Numbered from the stretch's first letter, positions 10,426-20,917 are shown. The stretch is DNA of 64,000 bases from Brettanomyces bruxellensis (GCF_011074885.1 NC_054689.1:1302001-1366000), one strand, 5' to 3'. A program made the numbers and translations. The notes: generated by a model from the sequence alone, not told the origin.

Positions 10426-11135
10426 TTTGTATACAATGTCCTTTAAAGCACGTGAGCTGTGTCCAATTGGGTCAAATTCTTCCCTGTATTCTTTCAAGCA
10501 AGTAAATGTTTTTGCTAGTGCTCCTTCAAATGTGATTAACTGGAAATCAGTGTAGGATATATTATTATATCTTGTGATCGAAGCTAGCTTAACTTTTATT
10601 TATTCTTCTTGAGTTTCCATTTCCATCCACAATTTTCTCTGCGCGGTGTTCTAAGTTCGCGAATCTAACTGAGCTTGCTGTTTTCCGCATGATTATTGCG
10701 TCATCGTCATACTAGGAGTGATAATTCTTCCAAGTGTGCTTATTAGAGGCAAATCATGCAAAAAAAAAAGCCCTCTTCAAGGTTACACTTCTACCAACAA
10801 TTGGCCTCTTTTATAAACCAGTATTACTGTACTATCTTTGTTGTCATCATTTCAATGATGAGGACAGTATTTTACCACTAAGCCGTATGATTGTCCAATA
10901 TGAAAATTCCTCCTCAGATTAAAAGTACCGCGAACAATTAATTTCCCCAAAGAAAGAAAAAAAATAAAAATGCTAATTACAAAAAACCTGAGTGTCCTTA
11001 TTTGTGTACCAACTACATCCAACGCCGGCTAATATAAGCATACAAAGATCTATTTTTACGGCAAATAAGCTTAAAAGCAGTTGGTTTCTTTGTGTCGATA
11101 TTACTATCTATACGAGTTCATACAATCCTTCCGAA
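10426..11135. other. Divergent promoter region CLC1/RTT103
   Basis: 710 bp between two divergent starts. A CACGTG E-box (10449-10454) lies close to the CLC1 ATG, probably in its leader. An A-rich tract (10945-10970) lies upstream of RTT103. No other gene seen. Confidence 0.5.
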
Positions 11136-12602
11136 ATGTCGTTTAGTATCGAAAAAGCTGCTGATAAGCTCAAAAGACTTGACCTTACACAGCAATCAAT
11201 TCAATCAACATCACAATGGTGCCTTTTCCACTACAGGCATCACAAAGAAATAGTGGCCATCTGGCTCAAGAATCTTGAAGAAATATCGAAGACAAAACCA
11301 GAACGCAGTCTGGTGAGTTTCTATCTTTGCAACGATCTTATTCAATTCAGCAAGAAGAACGAGAGGAAATTCAGAGGCTTCTTGGAAGAGTACGTGAAGA
11401 TACTCCCGAAATCGGTGAAATTAATGCGTGCATGCATCGACAAAGAGGCAGCTGGAGATGCTGAAGTCGAAGCTGGTCTTACAAAAAAATACATGCACGT
11501 TTTGAAAGTTTGGGAGGACAGAAATATGTTTGATCGCAGATTCATAACGAGATTAATGCAGGTGATGAATAAGGGGAAACGGGTTGCCAATGCTGCAGCA
11601 CAAGAAGAAAAGAATCGGAGGTTGGCATCCATAGTGAGTGAAGCTTCAGTAAATCAACCAACTGGAACGCAAGCTGGCATTCCGGATGATTTGAAAGCAG
11701 TGGTAAAGAAATACATACAATTAGAGCAATTGACAGATAAAAGCTTGGATGGATTCACGAGGATGAGCACAGGCTATAACCAGCTAGTGAAGAATTCGCA
11801 GAACTTGCCAGAACCAAGTGAATTTGTGGTTAAGCTCGGGAAGTTAGAGCATTTGTCATCTCTGATTGCAAGCTCGATCGAAAAAGTGAGTAAATCAAGA
11901 GATGACATTATCGAGGAGCTTAAAAAGTTGATTGGTGTCCAGGAGGACTGGAAGCAACTTGATGGTGGCAAAGTTAAGAAGCTCCAAACGATGAGTTCTG
12001 ATATTTCAAGCCGTAAGAAGGAGATTCAGAAACTGGTGGATGCAACTGTTGCAAACACGAATGGTATGCAAACTGCAGTTGACGAGGATATTTCACCAAA
12101 CTACGAATCTGTTGTCCATGGAGATCAGATGCACAAGAATGGTGATGCTACGGCTGTAAAGAGTGATGATGAAAAAAACGGGAAAGTTGTGGATGGTGAT
12201 AATGATGATGATGATGATGATTTGCCAACTTATAGTCTGGGTACGGAAACTGCCGAAAAAGCTGATGATGATGATGATGACGATGACGATGACGATGATG
12301 ACGATGATGACGATGACGATGACGATGATGACGATGATGACAATGATAAAAAGGATAGTGATGATGGTGATGGTACTAATACTAAAAATAGCGAAGTGCC
12401 AACTCCACTTAAAAGCTCGTTAAAGCGTAATTTCGGAGATTATGACAATGCACAACCTGCTAAGAAGGTGAAATTTGCAGAGCCAGAGCCAGTTGCGACA
12501 TCGGAATTGAGTAATGATATTGATGATGATGATAAAGATAATTCTTCAGGTGATGCACCAGCGGGTGGTGATTTACTCTCAATATTGAATCAGTTGACGT
12601 GA
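11136..12602 (+). CDS. RTT103: RTT103-like CID-domain protein (RNA polymerase II termination)
   Basis: Encodes 488 aa from MSFSIEKAADKL; upstream in-frame sequence to 10992 is leader without similarity. Residues 1-135 form a CTD-interacting domain: LDLTQQSIQSTSQWCLFHYRHH and SLVSFYLCNDLIQFSKK resemble Rtt103 (LEDSQESISSASKWLLLQYR, LLGLYLMNHVVQQAK), and VLKVWEDRNMFDRRF fits the last helix. A coiled-coil region (~190-310) follows, then an acidic tail with 26 consecutive Asp codons (12264-12341) and a C-terminal GGDLLSILNQL. Rtt103 binds Ser2-phosphorylated polymerase CTD and works with the Rat1 exonuclease in termination. S. cerevisiae Rtt103 is 409 aa; the acidic tail explains much of the extra length. 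Other CID proteins (Nrd1, Pcf11) lack this domain order. Confidence 0.87.
   Translation: MSFSIEKAADKLKRLDLTQQSIQSTSQWCLFHYRHHKEIVAIWLKNLEEISKTKPERSLVSFYLCNDLIQFSKKNERKFRGFLEEYVKILPKSVKLMRACIDKEAAGDAEVEAGLTKKYMHVLKVWEDRNMFDRRFITRLMQVMNKGKRVANAAAQEEKNRRLASIVSEASVNQPTGTQAGIPDDLKAVVKKYIQLEQLTDKSLDGFTRMSTGYNQLVKNSQNLPEPSEFVVKLGKLEHLSSLIASSIEKVSKSRDDIIEELKKLIGVQEDWKQLDGGKVKKLQTMSSDISSRKKEIQKLVDATVANTNGMQTAVDEDISPNYESVVHGDQMHKNGDATAVKSDDEKNGKVVDGDNDDDDDDLPTYSLGTETAEKADDDDDDDDDDDDDDDDDDDDDDDDDDNDKKDSDDGDGTNTKNSEVPTPLKSSLKRNFGDYDNAQPAKKVKFAEPEPVATSELSNDIDDDDKDNSSGDAPAGGDLLSILNQLT
12264..12341 (+). repeat. GAT/GAC trinucleotide tract encoding 26 Asp in RTT103
   Basis: Twenty-six Asp codons in a row, mixing GAT and GAC. 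The mixed codons argue for selection on the peptide, or for an old expansion, over a fresh single-codon slippage event. A shorter GAT run lies just upstream (12204-12223). Confidence 0.9.
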
Positions 12603-14722
12603 TACATGATGTTGGCACTTGTATGCAATCCTGAATATATGAGCAACAATAATTGGGGACGATGATAATAATAATAGCGTAACAATAGTAATAATGGTGA
12701 TTGAGTATGATATTAGATTTGAGTTGGGCCCAGTGTAGCTTTGAATTGTGCAATAATGATATTTTTCTGTGGAAATGTTTTGATGGCAAGATTGCGTGCG
12801 TTATCGGAAAAGCTTATTACTGTATCCGATAAAGAGGAATGTAAAAAAAAGCTATTATACTACTTTGTTAGTTATTTATTATCTTTCTGTCATTCTCAAC
12901 CTCAATAGTGCTTAATTCAAATATGGTCTCTCCTTATCTTCGATCTCGGATACTTCTTTTTCCATCCAAGTATTTTTTTAATTTTATTCTGTTGAGATGG
13001 TCATGCCTTTTTTTTCTATGATTATAACTTTGCTATCGCTTGATTTCTTAGCTATCAGCACGGATATTTAATATGTATTTCCACGTTTGTTTATCTGCAT
13101 TTCGGCTAACCACTACCAATTTTCTTCCAAAAAATGTACAGCGCCATATTTTGATCGTTGAATATTTTCGTGATATAAAGTTAAAATTCCACCGTGTATG
13201 ACCAGATCTGTACTCTATTTGATTTTTTTCACTTCTTTGCAAAATGTGCGTATAATACATATTGGTTGTGTACAATGCCCAAATATTCCAATGCTGTTTT
13301 GCCCATATTTCACGGCAGCACTAACTATACATCTGCTAAATATGATTTACCCTGATAAATGAAAACTGAAATGAAAACTGAAATGAAAACTTAAACAAAA
13401 ACTTAAACTTAAACAAAAACTGATAGAGATACCAGCGGTTCGGATTTTTCGTAATTTTTAAATTCTCGCTTATCATTGCATTTTTTTCTGCCCCCTCATG
13501 CCGCACGATTCCTGTGATCCGATGCCCTGACCTTAAATACCGCTTAATGTGACATGATTCAAAATAATCACTAATTGATAAAATATTCAACCCAAAAGAG
13601 TTTACCGTTGCCACCTAAAATTCCCCTCCTTTAAATATGCCTGGTATGGTATATCTGACCCCAATCTGCACCGCCTGCTCGTTTTTACTTTTGTTGCCGT
13701 AAAACGGTTGCTGGTTTGTGAATGTGTGCATTATTCGGCATCAGTGAGCTCAGTTTTCGTTGAATTAACGATATCGAAATACTATGCTCAATTCCCCTCG
13801 TTTTACTTTGCACTGTGGGGCACCTCTTATACAGCCATCCATTATTAGGCATATCAAGAATTGGAGAATCATGTAATGGTTATTGTTGTTTTTTTGGTGT
13901 CAACTACTTGCTTTCGTAGCAGTCATTTTTGTAGAGAGATATTTGTACGTTTGAAAACTATGGTTCAAAGCTTTGTATAGGGACAATACTGATGTGCTTG
14001 AAACGGTAACCCTTAGTATTTACTAGTAACATCGATGTATAGTGTGATGCCTCTCATCAGTACAGGCAAACATGTGTTTCATGACCATGTTTCAGCGACA
14101 CACTAATGGTCCTACTCCTTAGGTCCATGTATTATTTCCGTATTGAGCCGTTCGAGGTCATTATTTTTCCGATTCGCACATCACTTCTGTGACAATGATT
14201 TTTTTTGTTTTATTTTCGCTCGCATTTTTTCCTTAGTTCTGAATCTTTTTTTTTTTATACCTGCCCGTTTTTCCTGTTCCTTTTACCTCGATCTCGTCAT
14301 TCGTTTTTTTTTGTCTAATTTAATTTTTTTCACACCGTATCTATTATACGCGAGCAAGCTGAATAAAGGTAGCAACGGATACCCTTCAAAAATATTCCAG
14401 CTCACTTGGATTGGTGGTAACGGTATCTATCTAAATCTTGCAAAAAGTCCAGCACTGCAATTTATTGATGGCAGGCACCAGAGCACAGCAGTTGTAAGAA
14501 TTGTTTAGTTGTTATCATCTTTAAGTACTGAATCCCACCAGTTAGATCAGACATTTCGATCCTTATTTTCCAAGTCTCATTTTCGTCCAAAGATACCGAT
14601 CGCTACATATACCAAACATCCAGGAACACCTCAACTGTGTTCACACTTGGAACATAAATCACAAATTTCCCCTCCTTTTTGCAGAAAGATACGCATTACA
14701 CTTTCAGTCTTGTGCTTAGAAC
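12603..14722. other. Long intergenic region RTT103-MKS1-like
   Basis: 2.1 kb without a convincing gene. It contains a short repeat array at 13358-13430 and strong poly-T tracts (14190-14330) in the putative MKS1-like promoter. Open frames at 13336-13614 (minus) and 14143-14508 (plus) have biased, non-conserved composition. The length would suit a highly regulated promoter or an undetected non-coding RNA, but I see no direct sign of either. Confidence 0.45.
13358..13430. repeat. Short tandem repeat (GAAAACTGAAAT-type)
   Basis: Three near-identical 12-mers (ATGAAAACTGAA) run into degenerate ACTTAAACAAAA units. A simple-sequence array in non-coding DNA; no function apparent. Confidence 0.7.
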
Positions 14723-17700
14723 ATGACACAAAAGGAGCCTGGAAAAAACACTCCTCCCCCCTTTCTCGAGCTCTCACATTCAACAATTTATGCTTTACAA
14801 GGCATCGCCCAGGCACATACTTCATCAAGTGTCATTGATATTGACAATGTGCTGACACTTTGGACCACATTGGCGAATTCAAGTGAATATATCAGAAATG
14901 GTCAGAGGCTGGAGAATATTAGTTGGCGAGTGGTAAATCGCAGCATACTTCATAAGCAGAAATTCAGCTCGCATGATTTTTTTTCACTTTTACAGATATC
15001 AATGAGCTCACCGGAGGCATGCCGAGATAGCCTGTGGAAACAGAGCCAGGATCTGAAGCTTCGGCAGGCGAATCATCGTATTGAATCTGTAAATTTATCA
15101 CAGGGTAAGGGTGGGAAAGAGATGTTGGAAGAATCATCTAAGGATATGTTGAAAGAATCGTCTAAAGAAAGTTTGAAAGGATCATCTAAAGAGATGTTAA
15201 AAGAATTATCTAAAGAGATGTTAAAGGAATCATCAAAGGAAATGTTAAAGGAATCATCCAAAGAATCATCTAAAGAAACGTTAAAAGCATCATCTCAAAT
15301 ACCATTAAAATCATCACAGACACCGTCACTTTTCCAATCTAGAAAGCAGTTGATGTCTCGCACATGTTTACAAGCATCGTCAGGAGCATCCCGTCCTTCA
15401 TATTCACACTGTTCGCATTCGCGCTCTTCACGTTCACACTCGTCTGATTCTTCACACTCCTCGAATTCTCACTCTTCACGTTCATTTCTACACTCATCTT
15501 CGCAAGCATCATTGCAGACTCAAGAGGCAGCATCTTGTGTAAATGCAAAGAGTACACCCTTGACCCGGCGTAACCTAAGAAAGCAGGATGAGCGTGCAAA
15601 CAGTAATGGGTTGAGCAAAAAGCAAAATTCAATAAACAGACAATTGCAAAAGCAGATGCCAAGACGAGGCCAGCAGGACGTTCCATCGGCAGAGGGGTCG
15701 CAGACATCGTTGTTCCAGCGGCAGAGCAGTGCTCGAAAACGGTATTCGACACATACAATACTGCCGGAGGCCTTAGTTGTTGCAAATCACAGTTTCTTGA
15801 AAAAACAGGTGGCCCCTAATAGGTTAGGAAGGCCACAAGAAGCCGGCGGATCGGGCAGTGGCCCGCTGGATGACCAAACGAGGCATCTATACGAGCAGCA
15901 ACGAAAATATAACGGGCAGTTATCACCAAAGTCAGACACTCAGAAATCTCAAGTGTCGTTATTTGGGCCTCCAAGACGTATCGAGCCGCAGGAAATCGAC
16001 TTTTCGTCCTCGGACGACTCGTCGGACGATTCCGGGTGGTCGTCTCTTTCCGACGACTCGGAATTCGACGATGATGATGTGGGCAGGCAGTCGGACAGGT
16101 TGTTGTTTGAAAAAAAGGCACTTGGTCCTTCGCACTACGAAACGGGAAGCGGGGTGGGCACGGGCGGCACCGGACAGCCTGGTACGGGGTCGTCGCCCGC
16201 TGTGCCGAGTGCCCCCGGCCGGAAGTCCCTTCTCAGTGGGTTGTTTCTAGACGGCCGGCGGGCGAATGCCCCTGCATTGAATACGCCGATGAACCAGAGG
16301 CAGCGGGAGAGGCGGATACGGGAGATGCGGGAGGAGAGTATGGAGGAAAGAAAGCGGATGCAAAATGAAGAACAAAATCAGAGGAAAAAAGGCACTAAGC
16401 CCAAAGGCACCGAAGGCACCGAAGGCACACCTCGGAGCAATATGCAAAACAGCCAAATCCATCAAAACCATATGCACCCTACCCCTCCTCAGACAAGCCC
16501 AAAACTCGTGTATGCAAACGAGGGATTCCCAGATGGCAGGCATTCGAAAGTGGGGCACGGGCTGCCCCCAGGCTTGCCGAACAGTCGGGCGACGGCGCGG
16601 GCATCGGCTGTTACCACAGCAGTGCCGAAATTCGTTCCCCCGGAAAACGCCCGCGAATTGTTAAAGAGGCACTCGGAGACCGGCCCAAAATCCGCGATAT
16701 CGTTGGCGTCATTTTTCACGGCCAGGCGGAACTCGCAGCATCCAGAGCCCGGCAGAACGGCCCGCGCCTCCGCGATCGAGCCCAGCCGGTATGACCTCCA
16801 CCACCACTCGAATGCTCCCCCAACGGCCACTACGTTGCTCCCGACGGCATTGGCCACACACATGTTTTTGCCTACGATGAGTTTGCGCCAGCAGGCGAGG
16901 GCCCGGCACCGGGAGCCCAACCAGCTCAAGCTTGCCGCCTTGAGCCACCGCCACGCGGTCAGCCCGCCCTCGGGCAATTCCTCACGCAGTGACCTTGCCG
17001 CCGGCCCGTCCTCCGTGAAAACTAACACCTCGTCCATTGACATCCCGGGCAGCCAGAAGCAGGCTGCAGGCGACCTCCCCGATACCCAGGGGAGGTCCTC
17101 GAGTGGGGCATCCGCGCGAAGAAGCAACTCCTCGGCCTCCCGGATGTCCGCCAAGTCCACCAGGCTGGAAATGCTTTCCAAGGAGCTCCCGCTGAAATTG
17201 ATGGATTCTATAAAAAACGAAAACAGGCTGCTTTACAGCGGTGCATACGACGATTTCGACTCCTCACACCGCAGCAGAAGCCGCGATGGAAGGCAGGCTG
17301 TGCAGGAGGGCACCACTGTTGCCCGTGCGGGTAGCCATGCCGAACAGTCGGGGACCCGGCAGAAGGGGCAACAGGCAGAAGCTGCAGAAAAGACCACCTT
17401 ACAGAAGGGTGGGCAGCAATCGGAAAATGATGATGAGGATGATGACAACGATAACGTTAACGATAACGATAATGATAACGAGGCCAACTCCAATATTATC
17501 GCCGACGGTATCATGGGCAACAAGCTGAAATTCTTCCATTCACATCGCTCAGGCATGCATAAGGCATTGTCTGATTTTTCCGCCAAGTGCAACGGCCTGC
17601 ATCGCTGCAAGAACACCCTTGCACCAGACCTGCTCTTCAGCGATGATGGATACGTCGATGACAGGTTGATAAGACTCAAAGCCCAAGTTAATGGTGTTGT

Positions 17701-17764
17701 TAGTCGCCGGGATGATGAAGATTGGGATGCTGATGATCTGAGCTACCATGCCAGGGGATGGTGA
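14723..17764 (+). CDS. MKS1-like regulator (GATA_AreA-type N-terminal domain)
   Basis: Encodes 1013 aa. Residues 45-76 (LTLWTTL...NGQRLENISWRVVNR) match the short fungal domain shared by AreA/Gln3-type GATA factors and Mks1 (LHNISWRILNK in Mks1). No GATA zinc finger is present, so it is not itself an AreA factor. Further on come DDSSDDSGWSSLSDDSEFDDDD, KSLLSGLFLDGRR, and EMLSKELPLKLMDSIKNEN, the order seen in the fungal Mks1/DUF3295 group. Mks1 is a cytoplasmic negative regulator linking nitrogen source, retrograde signalling and RAS-cAMP in S. cerevisiae. Unusual: a tandem Lys/Ser repeat (15120-15300), a His/Ser/Arg-rich stretch, and nearly twice the length of S. cerevisiae Mks1. Orthology is inferred; a Reg1-like phosphatase regulator is a less likely alternative. 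Confidence 0.65.
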   Translation: MTQKEPGKNTPPPFLELSHSTIYALQGIAQAHTSSSVIDIDNVLTLWTTLANSSEYIRNGQRLENISWRVVNRSILHKQKFSSHDFFSLLQISMSSPEACRDSLWKQSQDLKLRQANHRIESVNLSQGKGGKEMLEESSKDMLKESSKESLKGSSKEMLKELSKEMLKESSKEMLKESSKESSKETLKASSQIPLKSSQTPSLFQSRKQLMSRTCLQASSGASRPSYSHCSHSRSSRSHSSDSSHSSNSHSSRSFLHSSSQASLQTQEAASCVNAKSTPLTRRNLRKQDERANSNGLSKKQNSINRQLQKQMPRRGQQDVPSAEGSQTSLFQRQSSARKRYSTHTILPEALVVANHSFLKKQVAPNRLGRPQEAGGSGSGPLDDQTRHLYEQQRKYNGQLSPKSDTQKSQVSLFGPPRRIEPQEIDFSSSDDSSDDSGWSSLSDDSEFDDDDVGRQSDRLLFEKKALGPSHYETGSGVGTGGTGQPGTGSSPAVPSAPGRKSLLSGLFLDGRRANAPALNTPMNQRQRERRIREMREESMEERKRMQNEEQNQRKKGTKPKGTEGTEGTPRSNMQNSQIHQNHMHPTPPQTSPKLVYANEGFPDGRHSKVGHGLPPGLPNSRATARASAVTTAVPKFVPPENARELLKRHSETGPKSAISLASFFTARRNSQHPEPGRTARASAIEPSRYDLHHHSNAPPTATTLLPTALATHMFLPTMSLRQQARARHREPNQLKLAALSHRHAVSPPSGNSSRSDLAAGPSSVKTNTSSIDIPGSQKQAAGDLPDTQGRSSSGASARRSNSSASRMSAKSTRLEMLSKELPLKLMDSIKNENRLLYSGAYDDFDSSHRSRSRDGRQAVQEGTTVARAGSHAEQSGTRQKGQQAEAAEKTTLQKGGQQSENDDEDDDNDNVNDNDNDNEANSNIIADGIMGNKLKFFHSHRSGMHKALSDFSAKCNGLHRCKNTLAPDLLFSDDGYVDDRLIRLKAQVNGVVSRRDDEDWDADDLSYHARGW
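15120..15300 (+). repeat. Imperfect tandem repeat encoding SSKEMLKE units
   Basis: About ten units of 15-24 nt encode variants of E-S-S-K-E-M-L-K. The units differ at synonymous and nonsynonymous sites, so the array is not freshly expanded. The peptide would form a charged helix. Confidence 0.8.
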
Positions 17765-18028
17765 TACATTAAATTCATAGTACTATTTTCTAATAAGATA
17801 CACATATACGATCAAGCGTAGCCAGGTGTAGTGTGCACATCCTCATTTTAGGCACATACTATATTTAATTGCATTATAGAAACAAACTGCTGACCTGAAA
17901 CCGTATAAGGCAGATGAACAATTATTCCAGTCATACGCTAAATGTCTCCAACCATTCATTTGACTACTGGCCCTGTATTAAACATGCTTAACTTAAATAT
18001 TTCATTATGTACAGAAAATATACCCACT

Positions 18029-18910
18029 CTAGGCCTGTAAGTCACTGAATTTGACTATCCGGTTGCCCGAGAACCCGGCATATCCACCGTCCTTGCCTGC
18101 GGCATCTATCTTGCCGAATTGCTCCAGCTCCTTCTCTATTTCTGATTTTTTCACAACTTTGTTCTTAGTCTTACCCTTGCTGCCAACCTCGATCTGATCA
18201 ACGTAAGCGGAACCAGAAAGATATCCGTTTCTCTCTGAATCGGAGTAGAAGGAAACGTCCCTTCTGGCAATTGGCTTCGCCTGTAGTGGGATATATCCTC
18301 TTTTCCTCATAAACCAATCTGGAGAATGATGAGCCCTAAATCCCAAATATCTCGAGTAGAACTTCGAAGTGAACTTTCCACCGCTCTTTTCAATAATCTT
18401 GATTGCACTTTTAGACGCCTTTGTGGCCTCTATTGGGATATTTAAAGTGTAATATCTTGAGCCTGTCCCCACAATGGCAATTCCATCTTTCATCGTTCCT
18501 GAGACCAATCCACACTCCTTCATCTTCTTCATGTCCAACACCTCACCTTCCTGTAAGCTGATTTTTCCCTGCTTATAAAACTGCTCGATTTTCGCCAACG
18601 ACACCTCGTTCAAATCTAGCTTTTGGTGCCTGTAGAATCCTCTCTTAGGATATATTCTGAAAATTGGTGTTTGTCCACCTTCAAACCAGTTCTTAACTGT
18701 TCCCCTTGCCTTCTGACCTTTCTGACCTCTTCCGGAGGTCTTACCGTATCCCGATCCGGCACCTCTTCCCACCCTCTTTTGGTTCGAAATCGATCCTTTT
18801 GGTGGATGAAGTTCGCCCATTGTAGCAATAGTTCTTATTTGTTTTATGCAGCCAACACCACTAGCTTTTTTGCAAAGGCTGCTCCCTAAAGATGACAGTA
18901 TGTTGACCAT
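18029..18910 (-). CDS. MRPL10: Mitochondrial large-subunit ribosomal protein uL15m (MRPL10)
   Basis: Encodes 293 aa from MVNILSSLGSSLCKKASG; an in-frame ATG at 18958 would add 16 residues. I prefer the inner ATG because it gives a compact presequence rich in Ser, Lys and hydrophobics before IRTIA. The L15 signature is clear: GELHPPKGSISNQKRVGRGAGSG followed by YGKTSGRGQKGQKARG, then FEGGQTPIFRIYPKRGF. The C-terminal half contains the fungal mitochondrial extension (HHSPDWFMRKRGYIPLQAKP). It belongs to the central protuberance region of the mitoribosome. The gene converges with the MKS1-like gene. Confidence 0.93.
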   Translation of the reverse strand: MVNILSSLGSSLCKKASGVGCIKQIRTIATMGELHPPKGSISNQKRVGRGAGSGYGKTSGRGQKGQKARGTVKNWFEGGQTPIFRIYPKRGFYRHQKLDLNEVSLAKIEQFYKQGKISLQEGEVLDMKKMKECGLVSGTMKDGIAIVGTGSRYYTLNIPIEATKASKSAIKIIEKSGGKFTSKFYSRYLGFRAHHSPDWFMRKRGYIPLQAKPIARRDVSFYSDSERNGYLSGSAYVDQIEVGSKGKTKNKVVKKSEIEKELEQFGKIDAAGKDGGYAGFSGNRIVKFSDLQA

Positions 18911-19247
18911 TTTGTGCAGCCGCTTATCTATCTGGTTAGTCGAAAAAGCCCGTACCAATCACTGCAGTCGAACATTTGTAAGCAAGTGTATTCTATCAGT
19001 TCAACTCAAAAATATCTTTGATCAATACTATATTATATGCTCGCTTTTCCTGAACTCTTTTTTTTTTTTCGCTATTTCATTTTTACCTCCACGTACTTTT
19101 ACGCCGACGCGTCGACACACGTCTAATTAGAGCCTGTCGACAAACGCTACCCAGTTATTTGTACAGACAGCAGTGTTATAACCTGTCTTTGCCTTACATA
19201 TTTATACATATACATGGTCCCTATAGAAAAAATCTAATGGTCTAAAC
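18911..19247. other. Upstream region of MRPL10
   Basis: 337 bp between two minus-strand genes. It contains a poly-T run and the palindrome CGACGCGTCG (19105-19114) with an MCB core ACGCGT at 19107-19112. No gene seen. Confidence 0.5.
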
Positions 19248-20186
19248 TCAGTCGAGTCCATCAGCAGGATTTGGTGAAAATGACATCATCCTATTTCGCT
19301 TAGCTTCCCTCACTTCAGATGTAATACCTCGCCACATCACCGAATTGGTTACTGTTACTGGATCCTGAGCAATTTCCAGTTTAAGTATCCTATTATCCGC
19401 ATTCACACCATCGAGGGCTTTTTTCGCCTTCCACATACTCTCATCGTTTACATAGAACAATTCGGCGGTCACAGACCTACCGTAATTTCTCGAAACACTT
19501 TCCTTGGTTATCACTTTAAGGACAGTACCGTATCTCCACATGATTTCCACTATATCTAGTTCTGTCACACCAGGTTGAAGATTCTGTATCCGTAGAAAGC
19601 TTGGTTTCGAGGCCCCTTTAAACGACACGTGCTTCTCCGATGTGTTGCTACTGCTCCAAACACCAACATTCGACTTTTTCAATGCTGCTGCAATTTTTTC
19701 CGGCGTTTGTAGTTCGGTACTAAATTCTTTGGTTTGGCTTTTGTTTTCACCTGTTCTTTTATGATGTTTCTCGTGTCTATTCTCCTTCACACGCTCTCTT
19801 GCATGTTTGTTATATGTGTGTTCGTGTCTCCCGCGTGTTCTGTTGAAGCTTCCATCATTTTTCTGATGCCTACTTCTCCTTGATCTATTTGGGCCTGCAG
19901 GACTGGTCGGTATGGTATTATTCGAATGTGAACTTCCCCCTCTGCCATTTCGGAATCTTCCTTCATTTTTCTTGCTTTTCCCTTTCAACAGGGCCACCGC
20001 AAGGGGATTATTCAGAAGTTTTCTCTCCTCATCGATAAGTGGTTTCTCCTTTGCTCGAATTAATGCCTCTTCTATTGGGTTTCCAACTAGTCGCTCGGAC
20101 TTCGGAAGTCGATGATGTGATCGTACAGGCCTTGTATTTGAACTGCTAAGGGCCTTGTATAGTGGATTCTGTTCAAGTCGTCCCAT
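19248..20186 (-). CDS. RRM-domain RNA-binding protein of unknown role
   Basis: Encodes 312 aa. Residues ~196-275 fold as one RNA-recognition motif: RNP2-like FLRIQNL, the helix TELDIVEIMWRYGTVLKV, RNP1-like RSVTAELFY, and a final RILKLEI strand. The region before it is very basic with RGG-like and His/Arg-rich sequence (FRNGRGGSS, RNRTRGRHEH-type), typical of mRNA-export adaptors such as Yra1/ALY. The N-terminus contains three copies of a heptad: NPLYKAL (7-13), NPIEEAL (36-42), NPLAVAL (60-66). I do not recognise a specific orthologue; S. cerevisiae Yra2 and Yra1 do not align outside the RRM. Nuclear mRNP function is inferred. It is divergent from RHO3. Confidence 0.8.
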   Translation of the reverse strand: MGRLEQNPLYKALSSSNTRPVRSHHRLPKSERLVGNPIEEALIRAKEKPLIDEERKLLNNPLAVALLKGKSKKNEGRFRNGRGGSSHSNNTIPTSPAGPNRSRRSRHQKNDGSFNRTRGRHEHTYNKHARERVKENRHEKHHKRTGENKSQTKEFSTELQTPEKIAAALKKSNVGVWSSSNTSEKHVSFKGASKPSFLRIQNLQPGVTELDIVEIMWRYGTVLKVITKESVSRNYGRSVTAELFYVNDESMWKAKKALDGVNADNRILKLEIAQDPVTVTNSVMWRGITSEVREAKRNRMMSFSPNPADGLD

Positions 20187-20917
20187 TAGTTTACGATCTG
20201 ATCAAAAGATGTATATCCGATGCTATTGTTGGGTTTCTTGGTTTTTTGGTATATAGCCTGGGTACCTTTTGTAGAAATGAACCTCAGAAATATGTACGTC
20301 AATCTAACTGAAATATGTATATCGGATTGCTTGCTTTCCTTTAATCGGATACAATTTGAAATGGCTTTAAAATGACAATCATCAAGGCCAACAGTTTGGA
20401 GAATTAGGATAACAATCAAATTTTACATGAGACTTATGGCAATAATTTTTTTTTTTTTGTCTTTTGGCGCGCTTTTTTATTTTTTTTTTTGACTTTTATT
20501 CATTTTTATTTTCTCGGCCATTCTTCTTTTTCCATTCCCCAATACTGCCATCAAAAATAAAAATATGAGCATGAGTAGCACTTTGAATTTTATGCTTTGA
20601 TTACATTTGGGGCTTTATCACATATCTATACATACCTTATCTTATATTCATCGCTCATTTCTTTTATTTCTTTCTCAGAGAAGTAACCTGCACCAACTTA
20701 GCAATACCAATTCTACTAAATTGCATATCCAGTTATTTTTCTCGTTTTTTTCAGTTTGTGTGAAGTCGCATTTATTTCTAGTCTGTTGACATTATATTAA
20801 GGTGCACACTGGTTTATCTCAATCATCAGATATTGTCACTTGTCAGAGATTGCTTATTTCAATACTTTCAACAGTACATTAGATTTTCTATTCCACTCAC
20901 AGTATACAATTGACAAA
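20187..20917. other. Divergent promoter region RRM gene/RHO3
   Basis: 731 bp with strong poly-T tracts at 20440-20520 (nucleosome-excluding dA:dT), separated by GGCGCGC. The RHO3 leader begins in the pyrimidine-rich segment before 20918. No gene or RNA seen. Confidence 0.5.

Noticed and set aside
14143..14508. 121-codon frame upstream of the MKS1-like gene
   Set aside because: Mostly Phe/Leu/Ser from poly-T tracts; it lies in a promoter.
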